Shown: positions 22,201 through 32,148 of the stretch, one piece after another
Position numbering within the stretch: the stretch's first letter is position 1
How the letters are laid out: each line of letters opens with the position of its first letter
NCBI RefSeq assembly: GCF_017916325.1
Contig: NC_090168.1
Location: 1,507,143-1,571,142, forward strand
From: Leishmania martiniquensis
Lineage: Eukaryota; Euglenozoa; Kinetoplastea; Trypanosomatida; Trypanosomatidae
Direction: 5' to 3'
Length of the DNA stretch: 64,000 bases
Program-made: the position numbers and the translations under genes
The notes under the pieces: generated by a model
Seen by the model: only the letters and a program-made list of their open reading frames with translations
Told to the model about the DNA's origin: nothing
The model's database searches: none

Positions 22201-25200
22201 TGAGCAGGAGGAGGAGGCACCGAGGGGCACACACGTCGCCACGCTTGCGGGGGCGCCTGCCCGGCTGACGGTGACGAAGCACCGCGTCCGCCTGGAGGGC
22301 GACGCCTGGGCAGGCGTGCTGCTGAAGTGGCGCGACCTGCTCATGCAGGAGCTCACCAGCGACGTCTGCGATGCCACGGCGCTGCAGCCAGCGTCGGTGC
22401 AGCAGCTGGTGCTCACAGTTGGCAGCCTCATCGCCGACTTCGAGCTGGCGCACGACGGCCTCTCTGCGGAGAGGCTGGATGAGCAGCTGGCCGACGCGCC
22501 CTTCACCCGCACGTGGGTCCTGTACCAGCGCCATGTGGAGCGGGAGGCGACGCCGGTGGCCGCCGCTGCGCCGCTCGCTGCCCTCCACGAGTCCGAGAGC
22601 TTCATGTCGCTCGAGACCGAGGAGCAGCCGCCTGCGCCGCACCGTGTCGGCACGCCGGAGGAGCTACTGCCTGCTGTGCAGCAAGGGGTGGCGCCGCTCG
22701 CTGCCCTCTGCGACGCCGAGAGCTTCATGTCGCTGGAGGGCGAACCACTGCAGGGGGCGCGGCAGTCCGGCCCGCCGCAGGAGGCCGGCGTGCCTGCGTC
22801 TGTCGAGACGCCGCCTGCACGCGAGCTGGCGCACCGTCCCTCGGAGCTGCAGGGCTACTCGCGCTACGACCTCGCAGACGCGGAGAGCGCAGTGCTGCAT
22901 GAGCAGGAGGAGGAGGCACCGAGGGGCACACACGTCGCCACGCTTGCGGGGGCGCCTGCCCGGCTGACGGTGACGAAGCACCGCGTCCGCCTGGAGGGCG
23001 ACGCCTGGGCAGGCGTGCTGCTGAAGTGGCGCGACCTGCTCATGCAGGAGCTCACCAGCGACGTCTGCGATGCCACGGCGCTGCAGCCAGCGTCGGTGCA
23101 GCAGCTGGTGCTCACAGTTGGCAGCCTCATCGCCGACTTCGAGCTGGCGCACGACGGCCTCTCTGCGGAGAGGCTGGATGAGCAGCTGGCCGACGCGCCC
23201 TTCACCCGCACGTGGGTCCTGTACCAGCGCCATGTGGAGCGGGAGGCGACGCCGGTGGCCGCCGCTGCGCCGCTCGCTGCCCTCCACGAGTCCGAGAGCT
23301 TCATGTCGCTCGAGACCGAGGAGCAGCCGCCTGCGCCGCACCGTGTCGGCACGCCGGAGGAGCTACTGCCTGCTGTGCAGCAAGGGGTGGCGCCGCTCGC
23401 TGCCCTCTGCGACGCCGAGAGCTTCATGTCGCTGGAGGGCGAACCACTGCAGGGGGCGCGGCAGTCCGGCCCGCCGCAGGAGGCCGGCGTGCCTGCGTCT
23501 GTCGAGACGCCGCCTGCACGCGAGCTGGCGCACCGTCCCTCGGAGCTGCAGGGCTACTCGCGCTACGACCTCGCAGACGCGGAGAGCGCAGTGCTGCATG
23601 AGCAGGAGGAGGAGGCACCGAGGGGCACACACGTCGCCACGCTTGCGGGGGCGCCTGCCCGGCTGACGGTGACGAAGCACCGCGTCCGCCTGGAGGGCGA
23701 CGCCTGGGCAGGCGTGCTGCTGAAGTGGCGCGACCTGCTCATGCAGGAGCTCACCAGCGACGTCTGCGATGCCACGGCGCTGCAGCCAGCGTCGGTGCAG
23801 CAGCTGGTGCTCACAGTTGGCAGCCTCATCGCCGACTTCGAGCTGGCGCACGACGGCCTCTCTGCGGAGAGGCTGGATGAGCAGCTGGCCGACGCGCCCT
23901 TCACCCGCACGTGGGTCCTGTACCAGCGCCATGTGGAGCGGGAGGCGACGCCGGTGGCCGCCGCTGCGCCGCTCGCTGCCCTCCACGAGTCCGAGAGCTT
24001 CATGTCGCTCGAGACCGAGGAGCAGCCGCCTGCGCCGCACCGTGTCGGCACGCCGGAGGAGCTACTGCCTGCTGTGCAGCAAGGGGTGGCGCCGCTCGCT
24101 GCCCTCTGCGACGCCGAGAGCTTCATGTCGCTGGAGGGCGAACCACTGCAGGGGGCGCGGCAGTCCGGCCCGCCGCAGGAGGCCGGCGTGCCTGCGTCTG
24201 TCGAGACGCCGCCTGCACGCGAGCTGGCGCACCGTCCCTCGGAGCTGCAGGGCTACTCGCGCTACGACCTCGCAGACGCGGAGAGCGCAGTGCTGCATGA
24301 GCAGGAGGAGGAGGCACCGAGGGGCACACACGTCGCCACGCTTGCGGGGGCGCCTGCCCGGCTGACGGTGACGAAGCACCGCGTCCGCCTGGAGGGCGAC
24401 GCCTGGGCAGGCGTGCTGCTGAAGTGGCGCGACCTGCTCATGCAGGAGCTCACCAGCGACGTCTGCGATGCCACGGCGCTGCAGCCAGCGTCGGTGCAGC
24501 AGCTGGTGCTCACAGTTGGCAGCCTCATCGCCGACTTCGAGCTGGCGCACGACGGCCTCTCTGCGGAGAGGCTGGATGAGCAGCTGGCCGACGCGCCCTT
24601 CACCCGCACGTGGGTCCTGTACCAGCGCCATGTGGAGCGGGAGGCGACGCCGGTGGCCGCCGCTGCGCCGCTCGCTGCCCTCCACGAGTCCGAGAGCTTC
24701 ATGTCGCTCGAGACCGAGGAGCAGCCGCCTGCGCCGCACCGTGTCGGCACGCCGGAGGAGCTACTGCCTGCTGTGCAGCAAGGGGTGGCGCCGCTCGCTG
24801 CCCTCTGCGACGCCGAGAGCTTCATGTCGCTGGAGGGCGAACCACTGCAGGGGGCGCGGCAGTCCGGCCCGCCGCAGGAGGCCGGCGTGCCTGCGTCTGT
24901 CGAGACGCCGCCTGCACGCGAGCTGGCGCACCGTCCCTCGGAGCTGCAGGGCTACTCGCGCTACGACCTCGCAGACGCGGAGAGCGCAGTGCTGCATGAG
25001 CAGGAGGAGGAGGCACCGAGGGGCACACACGTCGCCACGCTTGCGGGGGCGCCTGCCCGGCTGACGGTGACGAAGCACCGCGTCCGCCTGGAGGGCGACG
25101 CCTGGGCAGGCGTGCTGCTGAAGTGGCGCGACCTGCTCATGCAGGAGCTCACCAGCGACGTCTGCGATGCCACGGCGCTGCAGCCAGCGTCGGTGCAGCA

Positions 25201-28200
25201 GCTGGTGCTCACAGTTGGCAGCCTCATCGCCGACTTCGAGCTGGCGCACGACGGCCTCTCTGCGGAGAGGCTGGATGAGCAGCTGGCCGACGCGCCCTTC
25301 ACCCGCACGTGGGTCCTGTACCAGCGCCATGTGGAGCGGGAGGCGACGCCGGTGGCCGCCGCTGCGCCGCTCGCTGCCCTCCACGAGTCCGAGAGCTTCA
25401 TGTCGCTCGAGACCGAGGAGCAGCCGCCTGCGCCGCACCGTGTCGGCACGCCGGAGGAGCTACTGCCTGCTGTGCAGCAAGGGGTGGCGCCGCTCGCTGC
25501 CCTCTGCGACGCCGAGAGCTTCATGTCGCTGGAGGGCGAACCACTGCAGGGGGCGCGGCAGTCCGGCCCGCCGCAGGAGGCCGGCGTGCCTGCGTCTGTC
25601 GAGACGCCGCCTGCACGCGAGCTGGCGCACCGTCCCTCGGAGCTGCAGGGCTACTCGCGCTACGACCTCGCAGACGCGGAGAGCGCAGTGCTGCATGAGC
25701 AGGAGGAGGAGGCACCGAGGGGCACACACGTCGCCACGCTTGCGGGGGCGCCTGCCCGGCTGACGGTGACGAAGCACCGCGTCCGCCTGGAGGGCGACGC
25801 CTGGGCAGGCGTGCTGCTGAAGTGGCGCGACCTGCTCATGCAGGAGCTCACCAGCGACGTCTGCGATGCCACGGCGCTGCAGCCAGCGTCGGTGCAGCAG
25901 CTGGTGCTCACAGTTGGCAGCCTCATCGCCGACTTCGAGCTGGCGCACGACGGCCTCTCTGCGGAGAGGCTGGATGAGCAGCTGGCCGACGCGCCCTTCA
26001 CCCGCACGTGGGTCCTGTACCAGCGCCATGTGGAGCGGGAGGCGACGCCGGTGGCCGCCGCTGCGCCGCTCGCTGCCCTCCACGAGTCCGAGAGCTTCAT
26101 GTCGCTCGAGACCGAGGAGCAGCCGCCTGCGCCACACCGTGTCGGCACGCCGGAGGAGCTACTGCCTGCTGTGCAGCAAGGGGTGGCGCCGCTCGCTGCC
26201 CTCTGCGACGCCGAGAGCTTCATGTCGCTGGAGGGCGAACCACTGCAGGGGGCGCGGCAGTCCGGCCCGCCGCAGGAGGCCGGCGTGCCTGCGTCTGTCG
26301 AGACGCCGCCTGCACGCGAGCTGGCGCACCGTCCCTCGGAGCTGCAGGGCTACTCGCGCTACGACCTCGCAGACGCGGAGAGCGCAGTGCTGCATGAGCA
26401 GGAGGAGGAGGCACCGAGGGGCACACACGTCGCCACGCTTGCGGGGGCGCCTGCCCGGCTGACGGTGACGAAGCACCGCGTCCGCCTGGAGGGCGACGCC
26501 TGGGCAGGCGTGCTGCTGAAGTGGCGCGACCTGCTCATGCAGGAGCTCACCAGCGACGTCTGCGATGCCACGGCGCTGCAGCCAGCGTCGGTGCAGCAGC
26601 TGGTGCTCACAGTTGGCAGCCTCATCGCCGACTTCGAGCTGGCGCACGACGGCCTCTCTGCGGAGAGGCTGGATGAGCAGCTGGCCGACGCGCCCTTCAC
26701 CCGCACGTGGGTCCTGTACCAGCGCCATGTGGAGCGGGAGGCGACGCCGGTGGCCGCCGCTGCGCCGCTCGCTGCCCTCCACGAGTCCGAGAGCTTCATG
26801 TCGCTCGAGACCGAGGAGCAGCCGCCTGCGCCACACCGTGTCGGCACGCCGGAGGAGCTACTGCCTGCTGTGCAGCAAGGGGTGGCGCCGCTCGCTGCCC
26901 TCTGCGACGCCGAGAGCTTCATGTCGCTGGAGGGCGAACCACTGCAGGGGGCGCGGCAGTCCGGCCCGCCGCAGGAGGCCGGCGTGCCTGCGTCTGTCGA
27001 GACGCCGCCTGCACGCGAGCTGGCGCACCGTCCCTCGGAGCTGCAGGGCTACTCGCGCTACGACCTCGCAGACGCGGAGAGCGCAGTGCTGCATGAGCAG
27101 GAGGAGGAGGCACCGAGGGGCACACACGTCGCCACGCTTGCGGGGGCGCCTGCCCGGCTGACGGTGACGAAGCACCGCGTCCGCCTGGAGGGCGACGCCT
27201 GGGCAGGCGTGCTGCTGAAGTGGCGCGACCTGCTCATGCAGGAGCTCACCAGCGACGTCTGCGATGCCACGGCGCTGCAGCCAGCGTCGGTGCAGCAGCT
27301 GGTGCTCACAGTTGGCAGCCTCATCGCCGACTTCGAGCTGGCGCACGACGGCCTCTCTGCGGAGAGGCTGGATGAGCAGCTGGCCGACGCGCCCTTCACC
27401 CGCACGTGGGTCCTGTACCAGCGCCATGTGGAGCGGGAGGCGACGCCGGTGGCCGCCGCTGCGCCGCTCGCTGCCCTCCACGAGTCCGAGAGCTTCATGT
27501 CGCTCGAGACCGAGGAGCAGCCGCCTGCGCCGCACCGTGTCGGCACGCCGGAGGAGCTACTGCCTGCTGTGCAGCAAGGGGTGGCGCCGCTCGCTGCCCT
27601 CTGCGACGCCGAGAGCTTCATGTCGCTGGAGGGCGAACCACTGCAGGGGCGCGGCAGTCCGGCCCGCCGCAGGAGGCCGGCGTGCCTGCGTCTGTCGAGA
27701 CGCCGCCTGCACGCGAGCTGGCGCACCGTCCCTCGGAGCTGCAGGGCTACTCGCGCTACGACCTCGCAGACGCGGAGAGCGCAGTGCTGCATGAGCAGGA
27801 GGAGGAGGCACCGAGGGGCACACACGTCGCCACGCTTGCGGGGGCGCCTGCCCGGCTGACGGTGACGAAGCACCGCGTCCGCCTGGAGGGCGACGCCTGG
27901 GCAGGCGTGCTGCTGAAGTGGCGCGACCTGCTCATGCAGGAGCTCACCAGCGACGTCTGCGATGCCACGGCGCTGCAGCCAGCGTCGGTGCAGCAGCTGG
28001 TGCTCACAGTTGGCAGCCTCATCGCCGACTTCGAGCTGGCGCACGACGGCCTCTCTGCGGAGAGGCTGGATGAGCAGCTGGCCGACGCGCCCTTCACCCG
28101 CACGTGGGTCCTGTACCAGCGCCATGTGGAGCGGGAGGCGACGCCGGTGGCCGCCGCTGCGCCGCTCGCTGCCCTCCACGAGTCCGAGAGCTTCATGTCG

Positions 28201-31200
28201 CTCGAGACCGAGGAGCAGCCGCCTGCGCCGCACCGTGTCGGCACGCCGGAGGAGCTACTGCCTGCTGTGCAGCAAGGGGTGGCGCCGCTCGCTGCCCTCT
28301 GCGACGCCGAGAGCTTCATGTCGCTGGAGGGCGAACCACTGCAGGGGGCGCGGCAGTCCGGCCCGCCGCAGGAGGCCGGCGTGCCTGCGTCTGTCGAGAC
28401 GCCGCCTGCACGCGAGCTGGCGCACCGTCCCTCGGAGCTGCAGGGCTACTCGCGCTACGACCTCGCAGACGCGGAGAGCGCAGTGCTGCATGAGCAGGAG
28501 GAGGAGGCACCGAGGGGCACACACGTCGCCACGCTTGCGGGGGCGCCTGCCCGGCTGACGGTGACGAAGCACCGCGTCCGCCTGGAGGGCGACGCCTGGG
28601 CAGGCGTGCTGCTGAAGTGGCGCGACCTGCTCATGCAGGAGCTCACCAGCGACGTCTGCGATGCCACGGCGCTGCAGCCAGCGTCGGTGCAGCAGCTGGT
28701 GCTCACAGTTGGCAGCCTCATCGCCGACTTCGAGCTGGCGCACGACGGCCTCTCTGCGGAGAGGCTGGATGAGCAGCTGGCCGACGCGCCCTTCACCCGC
28801 ACGTGGGTCCTGTACCAGCGCCATGTGGAGCGGGAGGCGACGCCGGTGGCCGCCGCTGCGCCGCTCGCTGCCCTCCACGAGTCCGAGAGCTTCATGTCGC
28901 TCGAGACCGAGGAGCAGCCGCCTGCGCCACACCGTGTCGGCACGCCGGAGGAGCTACTGCCTGCTGTGCAGCAAGGGGTGGCGCCGCTCGCTGCCCTCTG
29001 CGACGCCGAGAGCTTCATGTCGCTGGAGGGCGAACCACTGCAGGGGGCGCGGCAGTCCGGCCCGCCGCAGGAGGCCGGCGTGCCTGCGTCTGTCGAGACG
29101 CCGCCTGCACGCGAGCTGGCGCACCGTCCCTCGGAGCTGCAGGGCTACTCGCGGTACGACCTCGCAGACGCGGAGAGCGCAGTGCTGCATGAGCAGGAGG
29201 AGGAGGCACCGAGGGGCACACACGTCGCCACGCTTGCGGGGGCGCCTGCCCGGCTGACGGTGACGAAGCACCGCGTCCGCCTGGAGGGCGACGCCTGGGC
29301 AGGCGTGCTGCTGAAGTGGCGCGACCTGCTCATGCAGGAGCTCACCAGCGACGTCTGCGATGCCACGGCGCTGCAGCCAGCGTCGGTGCAGCAGCTGGTG
29401 CTCACAGTTGGCAGCCTCATCGCCGACTTCGAGCTGGCGCACGACGGCCTCTCTGCGGAGAGGCTGGATGAGCAGCTGGCCGACGCGCCCTTCACCCGCA
29501 CGTGGGTCCTGTACCAGCGCCATGTGGAGCGGGAGGCGACGCCGGTGGCCGCCGCTGCGCCGCTCGCTGCCCTCCACGAGTCCGAGAGCTTCATGTCGCT
29601 CGAGACCGAGGAGCAGCCGCCTGCGCCACACCGTGTCGGCACGCCGGAGGAGCTACTGCCTGCTGTGCAGCAAGGGGTGGCGCCGCTCGCTGCCCTCTGC
29701 GACGCCGAGAGCTTCATGTCGCTGGAGGGCGAACCACTGCAGGGGGCGCGGCAGTCCGGCCCGCCGCAGGAGGCCGGCGTGCCTGCGTCTGTCGAGACGC
29801 CGCCTGCACGCGAGCTGGCGCACCGTCCCTCGGAGCTGCAGGGCTACTCGCGCTACGACCTCGCAGACGCGGAGAGCGCAGTGCTGCATGAGCAGGAGGA
29901 GGAGCCCTCAGACATTTATGCGACGAAGTCAGCAGAGAGTTCCAGGTTGATTGTAGGTGCGGGATTGCGTGTGCTTGGTGAGCGGCAAACGGAGTCGATG
30001 GCAGCTGCAGATGACAGTTCTGTAGTGACGAATGTGCCTGACGAGGCGGTAAGCATGTTGCGGGAGTGGAGCGTAGAGGAAAGATCAACTGAAGCTCTTG
30101 TGACACATCATTCTGTAAAGCTTCGAGGACGATATTGGTTTATGGTGTGCTCTTCTCCATTGGTGGCTGAATCGTTCGAGATGGATGTGGCTAATGCGCT
30201 TGGTGTTTCCCGAAAGGATGTCCAGCATCTGGTGCTAGTTCCCGGCAGTTTGGTAGGTGCTTTTGATGTTGTGCACACGCACGATGCGCTCACGGCCAGT
30301 GCGGTTGATGACGTACTTCGAGTCTACCCTTTCCCGCTGACGTGGAGGCACTATCCAGTGACACAGGAGACTACGGTAGTGTGTCTCGCTGAGGGCGAGA
30401 GGGACTCGGTCACCGATGAGAACTCACGGAATTTCGACTGCGCGTCAAACAAAGAGTCAGCCCCTGCTAATGCTGAGCTGCTACTGAGTGACTCTGGCGA
30501 ACGAAAGCCGCATCCACCCTTACCGGTTTTGGAAGATGCCTCGAAAAGCGTGGTGTCGTCGTGTGGACGGACTTACTCGGCACCGATGACGGCACAGGGA
30601 GCGCGGGAGAGCCTCACGGCACCACTTATGGCGGGCGCTGCTTTTAGTCTTACGGAGAAAGAGGGCATTATGAGTAGCTCTCCCACCCCTGCCGTTCTGG
30701 AGGACATGAACAACGCTGTGAATACGCCATCGATGGACTTGCCGAGGGATGCAACACCGACTGGGGTGGCGGAGACGGCTCAGTCACCAGAGCCTCAGAA
30801 GACGTTGAGTACAAAGCACCGTGTCGGCTTTGTGGGGCATCGATGGACCACTATTCTGAAAATGCAGCGGGACGATTTCGTCGCCGCCTTCAGGAAGGGC
30901 ACTGGCGAGAAGCTTGGAGTTGAGCCGGACTCCGTGGACAAGGTGCAGTGCAACGACGACACAGGCGACACCATCGTTACTTTTCACGTTACTCACTCCA
31001 GCGCGCTGCCGAGCAAGCGCATCGATCTCCTCCTCCGTAGTGCACCCTACTCCGATGTGTGGAAGCTCTACTACGAGAACGCCCCGCCGGAGTCACAGGA
31101 GGAGGTCGACGATGGCGTCGCCACATTCCACCGCGTCGGCTTTGTGGGGAGTAAGTGGAAGGACTTGATCAGTCGTGATTTGGCTCGCTTTAACGACGCG

Positions 31201-32148
31201 TTCGTAGCTGATACGGCAACTGCCCTGAGTGTCACCCCGCAAGCGGTGAAGATCGCCGACTATGCAGTCGCAGATGACATTGTCGTTGACTTCTACGTCG
31301 CCCACGCAGTGACAGGCTCGGAGGAGTTAATTGATGCTAAGCTCGAGCAGTTCGACTACCAGCACGTTTGGGAGCTCTACGGAACCACAAACGAGGTAGA
31401 CGAGCAGCAGCGCGTCGTTCCGTGCGTGATGAAGCGCAGCCCCACGTCCCATCGCACATCGCCCTCCTCCCCTGCCCTACTGCGGATGCCTCTCTCGAGC
31501 TCCCTCTTTCCTGTCGACGGCTTCTGCCCAAGTTGTCGTCGGCGCTTCTCCCCACAGCAGGAGCTGCCCCAATTGGGTAACGGTGGTGGCTGGTATCCAC
31601 AGCCGGTGCACAGCCACGCTAGCTCAGTGGGCGACACGGTTCGCGCCACGCTGACAGAGGGCAACTCCGTGGCGTTCGACCGGCCATCACCGCTTCCACC
31701 GGTAGCGAAGAAGCTCACCCCGCGCGAAAGTTGGGAGTTGCAGACTTGGCAGCCGCCGAACGTGCAACGAGCGCGTGGTACCTCGCTCACGCGCGGCGCT
31801 CAGACAGCCCCACGTGCACCTTGGTACCCTAGCGGCAATACCTATCTCGTTCCTCACCCGCCGAGGAGGCGCTCTCCAAGCAAGACCAAGCGGCGACGTC
31901 AGCGTCGAATCGATCTGCGTGAGCTGGAGAGTGAGTTGTCCCGTAAGCAGCGTCAGCGCAAGCACCAGGAACGCCAAGAGCAGCTCGATCGAGAAATGCG
32001 CCGCTCGCTTAACTGCAGCCGGTCATCACTGCCTCCCGGTACCACCGCCAATTTGCCGCGCAGCTTCCTGCCACCCATTCCTGCCCGCTACACAAAGGTT
32101 CGGCCAGGCCTGCAGCACATGAATGGTCCTGGATATCTGATGGAGTAG
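7298..32148 (+). CDS. Giant tandem-repeat protein with about 38 FAZ1-like domains (frame broken by six 1-base indels)
   Basis: As given, the frame is interrupted by four +1 sites (10570-10598, 14066-14094, 15465-15493, 16165-16193) and two -1 sites (20657-20660, 27646-27649). Reversing all six leaves 24849 bases, or 8282 residues (about 900 kDa). Six divergent copies of a ~90-residue domain (about 7328-9370) come first, then 29 near-identical copies in the array, then three divergent copies (about 30098-30360, 30805-31080, 31117-31386). The domain pattern is H-R/H-x-x-F-x-G-x-x-W, a helix, a D...ALGV segment, a strand pair ending in AHD-like residues, and a tail P-F-x-x-T/V-W-x-L-Y. It resembles the single conserved domain of T. 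brucei FAZ1, a flagellar attachment zone filament protein. The C-terminus has a CPSC motif (31524-31535) and a basic, Arg/Gln-rich coiled-coil-like stretch (31870-32010). A structural role on the cytoskeleton or flagellum is inference. Whether the indels are real is unresolved. Confidence 0.8.
9325..9900 (+). repeat. Short first unit of the array, lacking 123 bp
   Basis: Compared with the 699 bp unit it lacks 41 residues, from HESESFMSLE through to the second PLAAL. The full unit carries PLAALHESESFMSLE and PLAALCDAESFMSLE, and the short unit has only the second. It therefore looks either ancestral, before an internal duplication, or a product of a deletion between the two PLAAL copies. Confidence 0.85.
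10570..10598 (+). other. Frameshift site 1 (+1) in the array
   Basis: The linker before the next unit is 29 bases here, against 28 in both standard types. The left half reads CTCGCTGCGG, a mixture of type A CTCGCGCGG and type B CTCTCTGCGG; the extra base is plausibly the T at 10579. The upstream frame stops at 10597. Confidence 0.8.
14066..14094 (+). other. Frameshift site 2 (+1) in the array
   Basis: The linker is 29 bases instead of 28. It reads GGAGAACGCTGGATGAT, combining type B bases with a final AT as in type A. The upstream frame ends at 14093. Confidence 0.8.
15465..15493 (+). other. Frameshift site 3 (+1) in the array
   Basis: A type B linker with one extra C: GAGAGGCCTGGATGAG where the standard is GAGAGGCTGGATGAG. 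The upstream frame ends at 15492. Confidence 0.8.
16165..16193 (+). other. Frameshift site 4 (+1) in the array
   Basis: A type A linker with an extra T (CTCGCTGCGGATAACCCTC where type A has CTCGCGCGG) and a G in place of A in CTCGATCAT. The 29-base length shifts the frame by one. Confidence 0.8.
20657..20660 (+). other. Frameshift site 5 (-1): G5 shortened to G4
   Basis: Other units read CTGCAGGGGGCGCGG; this one has four G. The unit-to-unit spacing drops to 698. A homopolymer length change of this kind is a common sequencing error. Confidence 0.85.
27646..27649 (+). other. Frameshift site 6 (-1): G5 shortened to G4
   Basis: The same lesion as at 20657-20660, exactly 10 units downstream (6989 bases apart, which is 10 x 699 - 1). 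Confidence 0.85.

Larger units (their letters stand above)
9325..29904 (+). repeat. Coding tandem array: one 576 bp unit, 28 units of 699 bp, one partial unit
   Basis: Measured at the recurring GCTGGCCGACGCGCCC word, units start at 9325 (short), then 9901, 10601, 11300 and so on to 29475. The 28 full steps total 19574 bases, equal to 28 x 699 plus the net +2 of the six indels. The last unit matches up to 29904 and then diverges. Each 233-residue unit has an Ala/Pro/Glu-rich linker with two ESFMSLE motifs, then one FAZ1-like domain beginning TKHRVRLEGDAW. Units are almost identical. Differences are concentrated in a 28-base linker (type A reads EGLARITLNHQL, type B DGLSAERLDEQL), in A/V of W(A/V)LYQRH, and in silent CCG/CCA and GAG/GAA changes. 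Copy number may be wrong in any assembly of such an array. Confidence 0.97.

Noticed and set aside
9372..29890. Many long open frames in the other frames and on the minus strand across the array, up to about 390 codons
   Set aside because: They recur every 699 bases with the unit and arise because 699 is a multiple of 3 and the sequence is poor in stops; their translations are Arg/Ala/Pro-rich shadows of the + strand domain.
9325..29904. CRISPR array or satellite DNA as an explanation of the repeats
   Set aside because: Units are 699 bp, contiguous and protein-coding with conserved domain residues; there are no spacers and the organism is eukaryotic.
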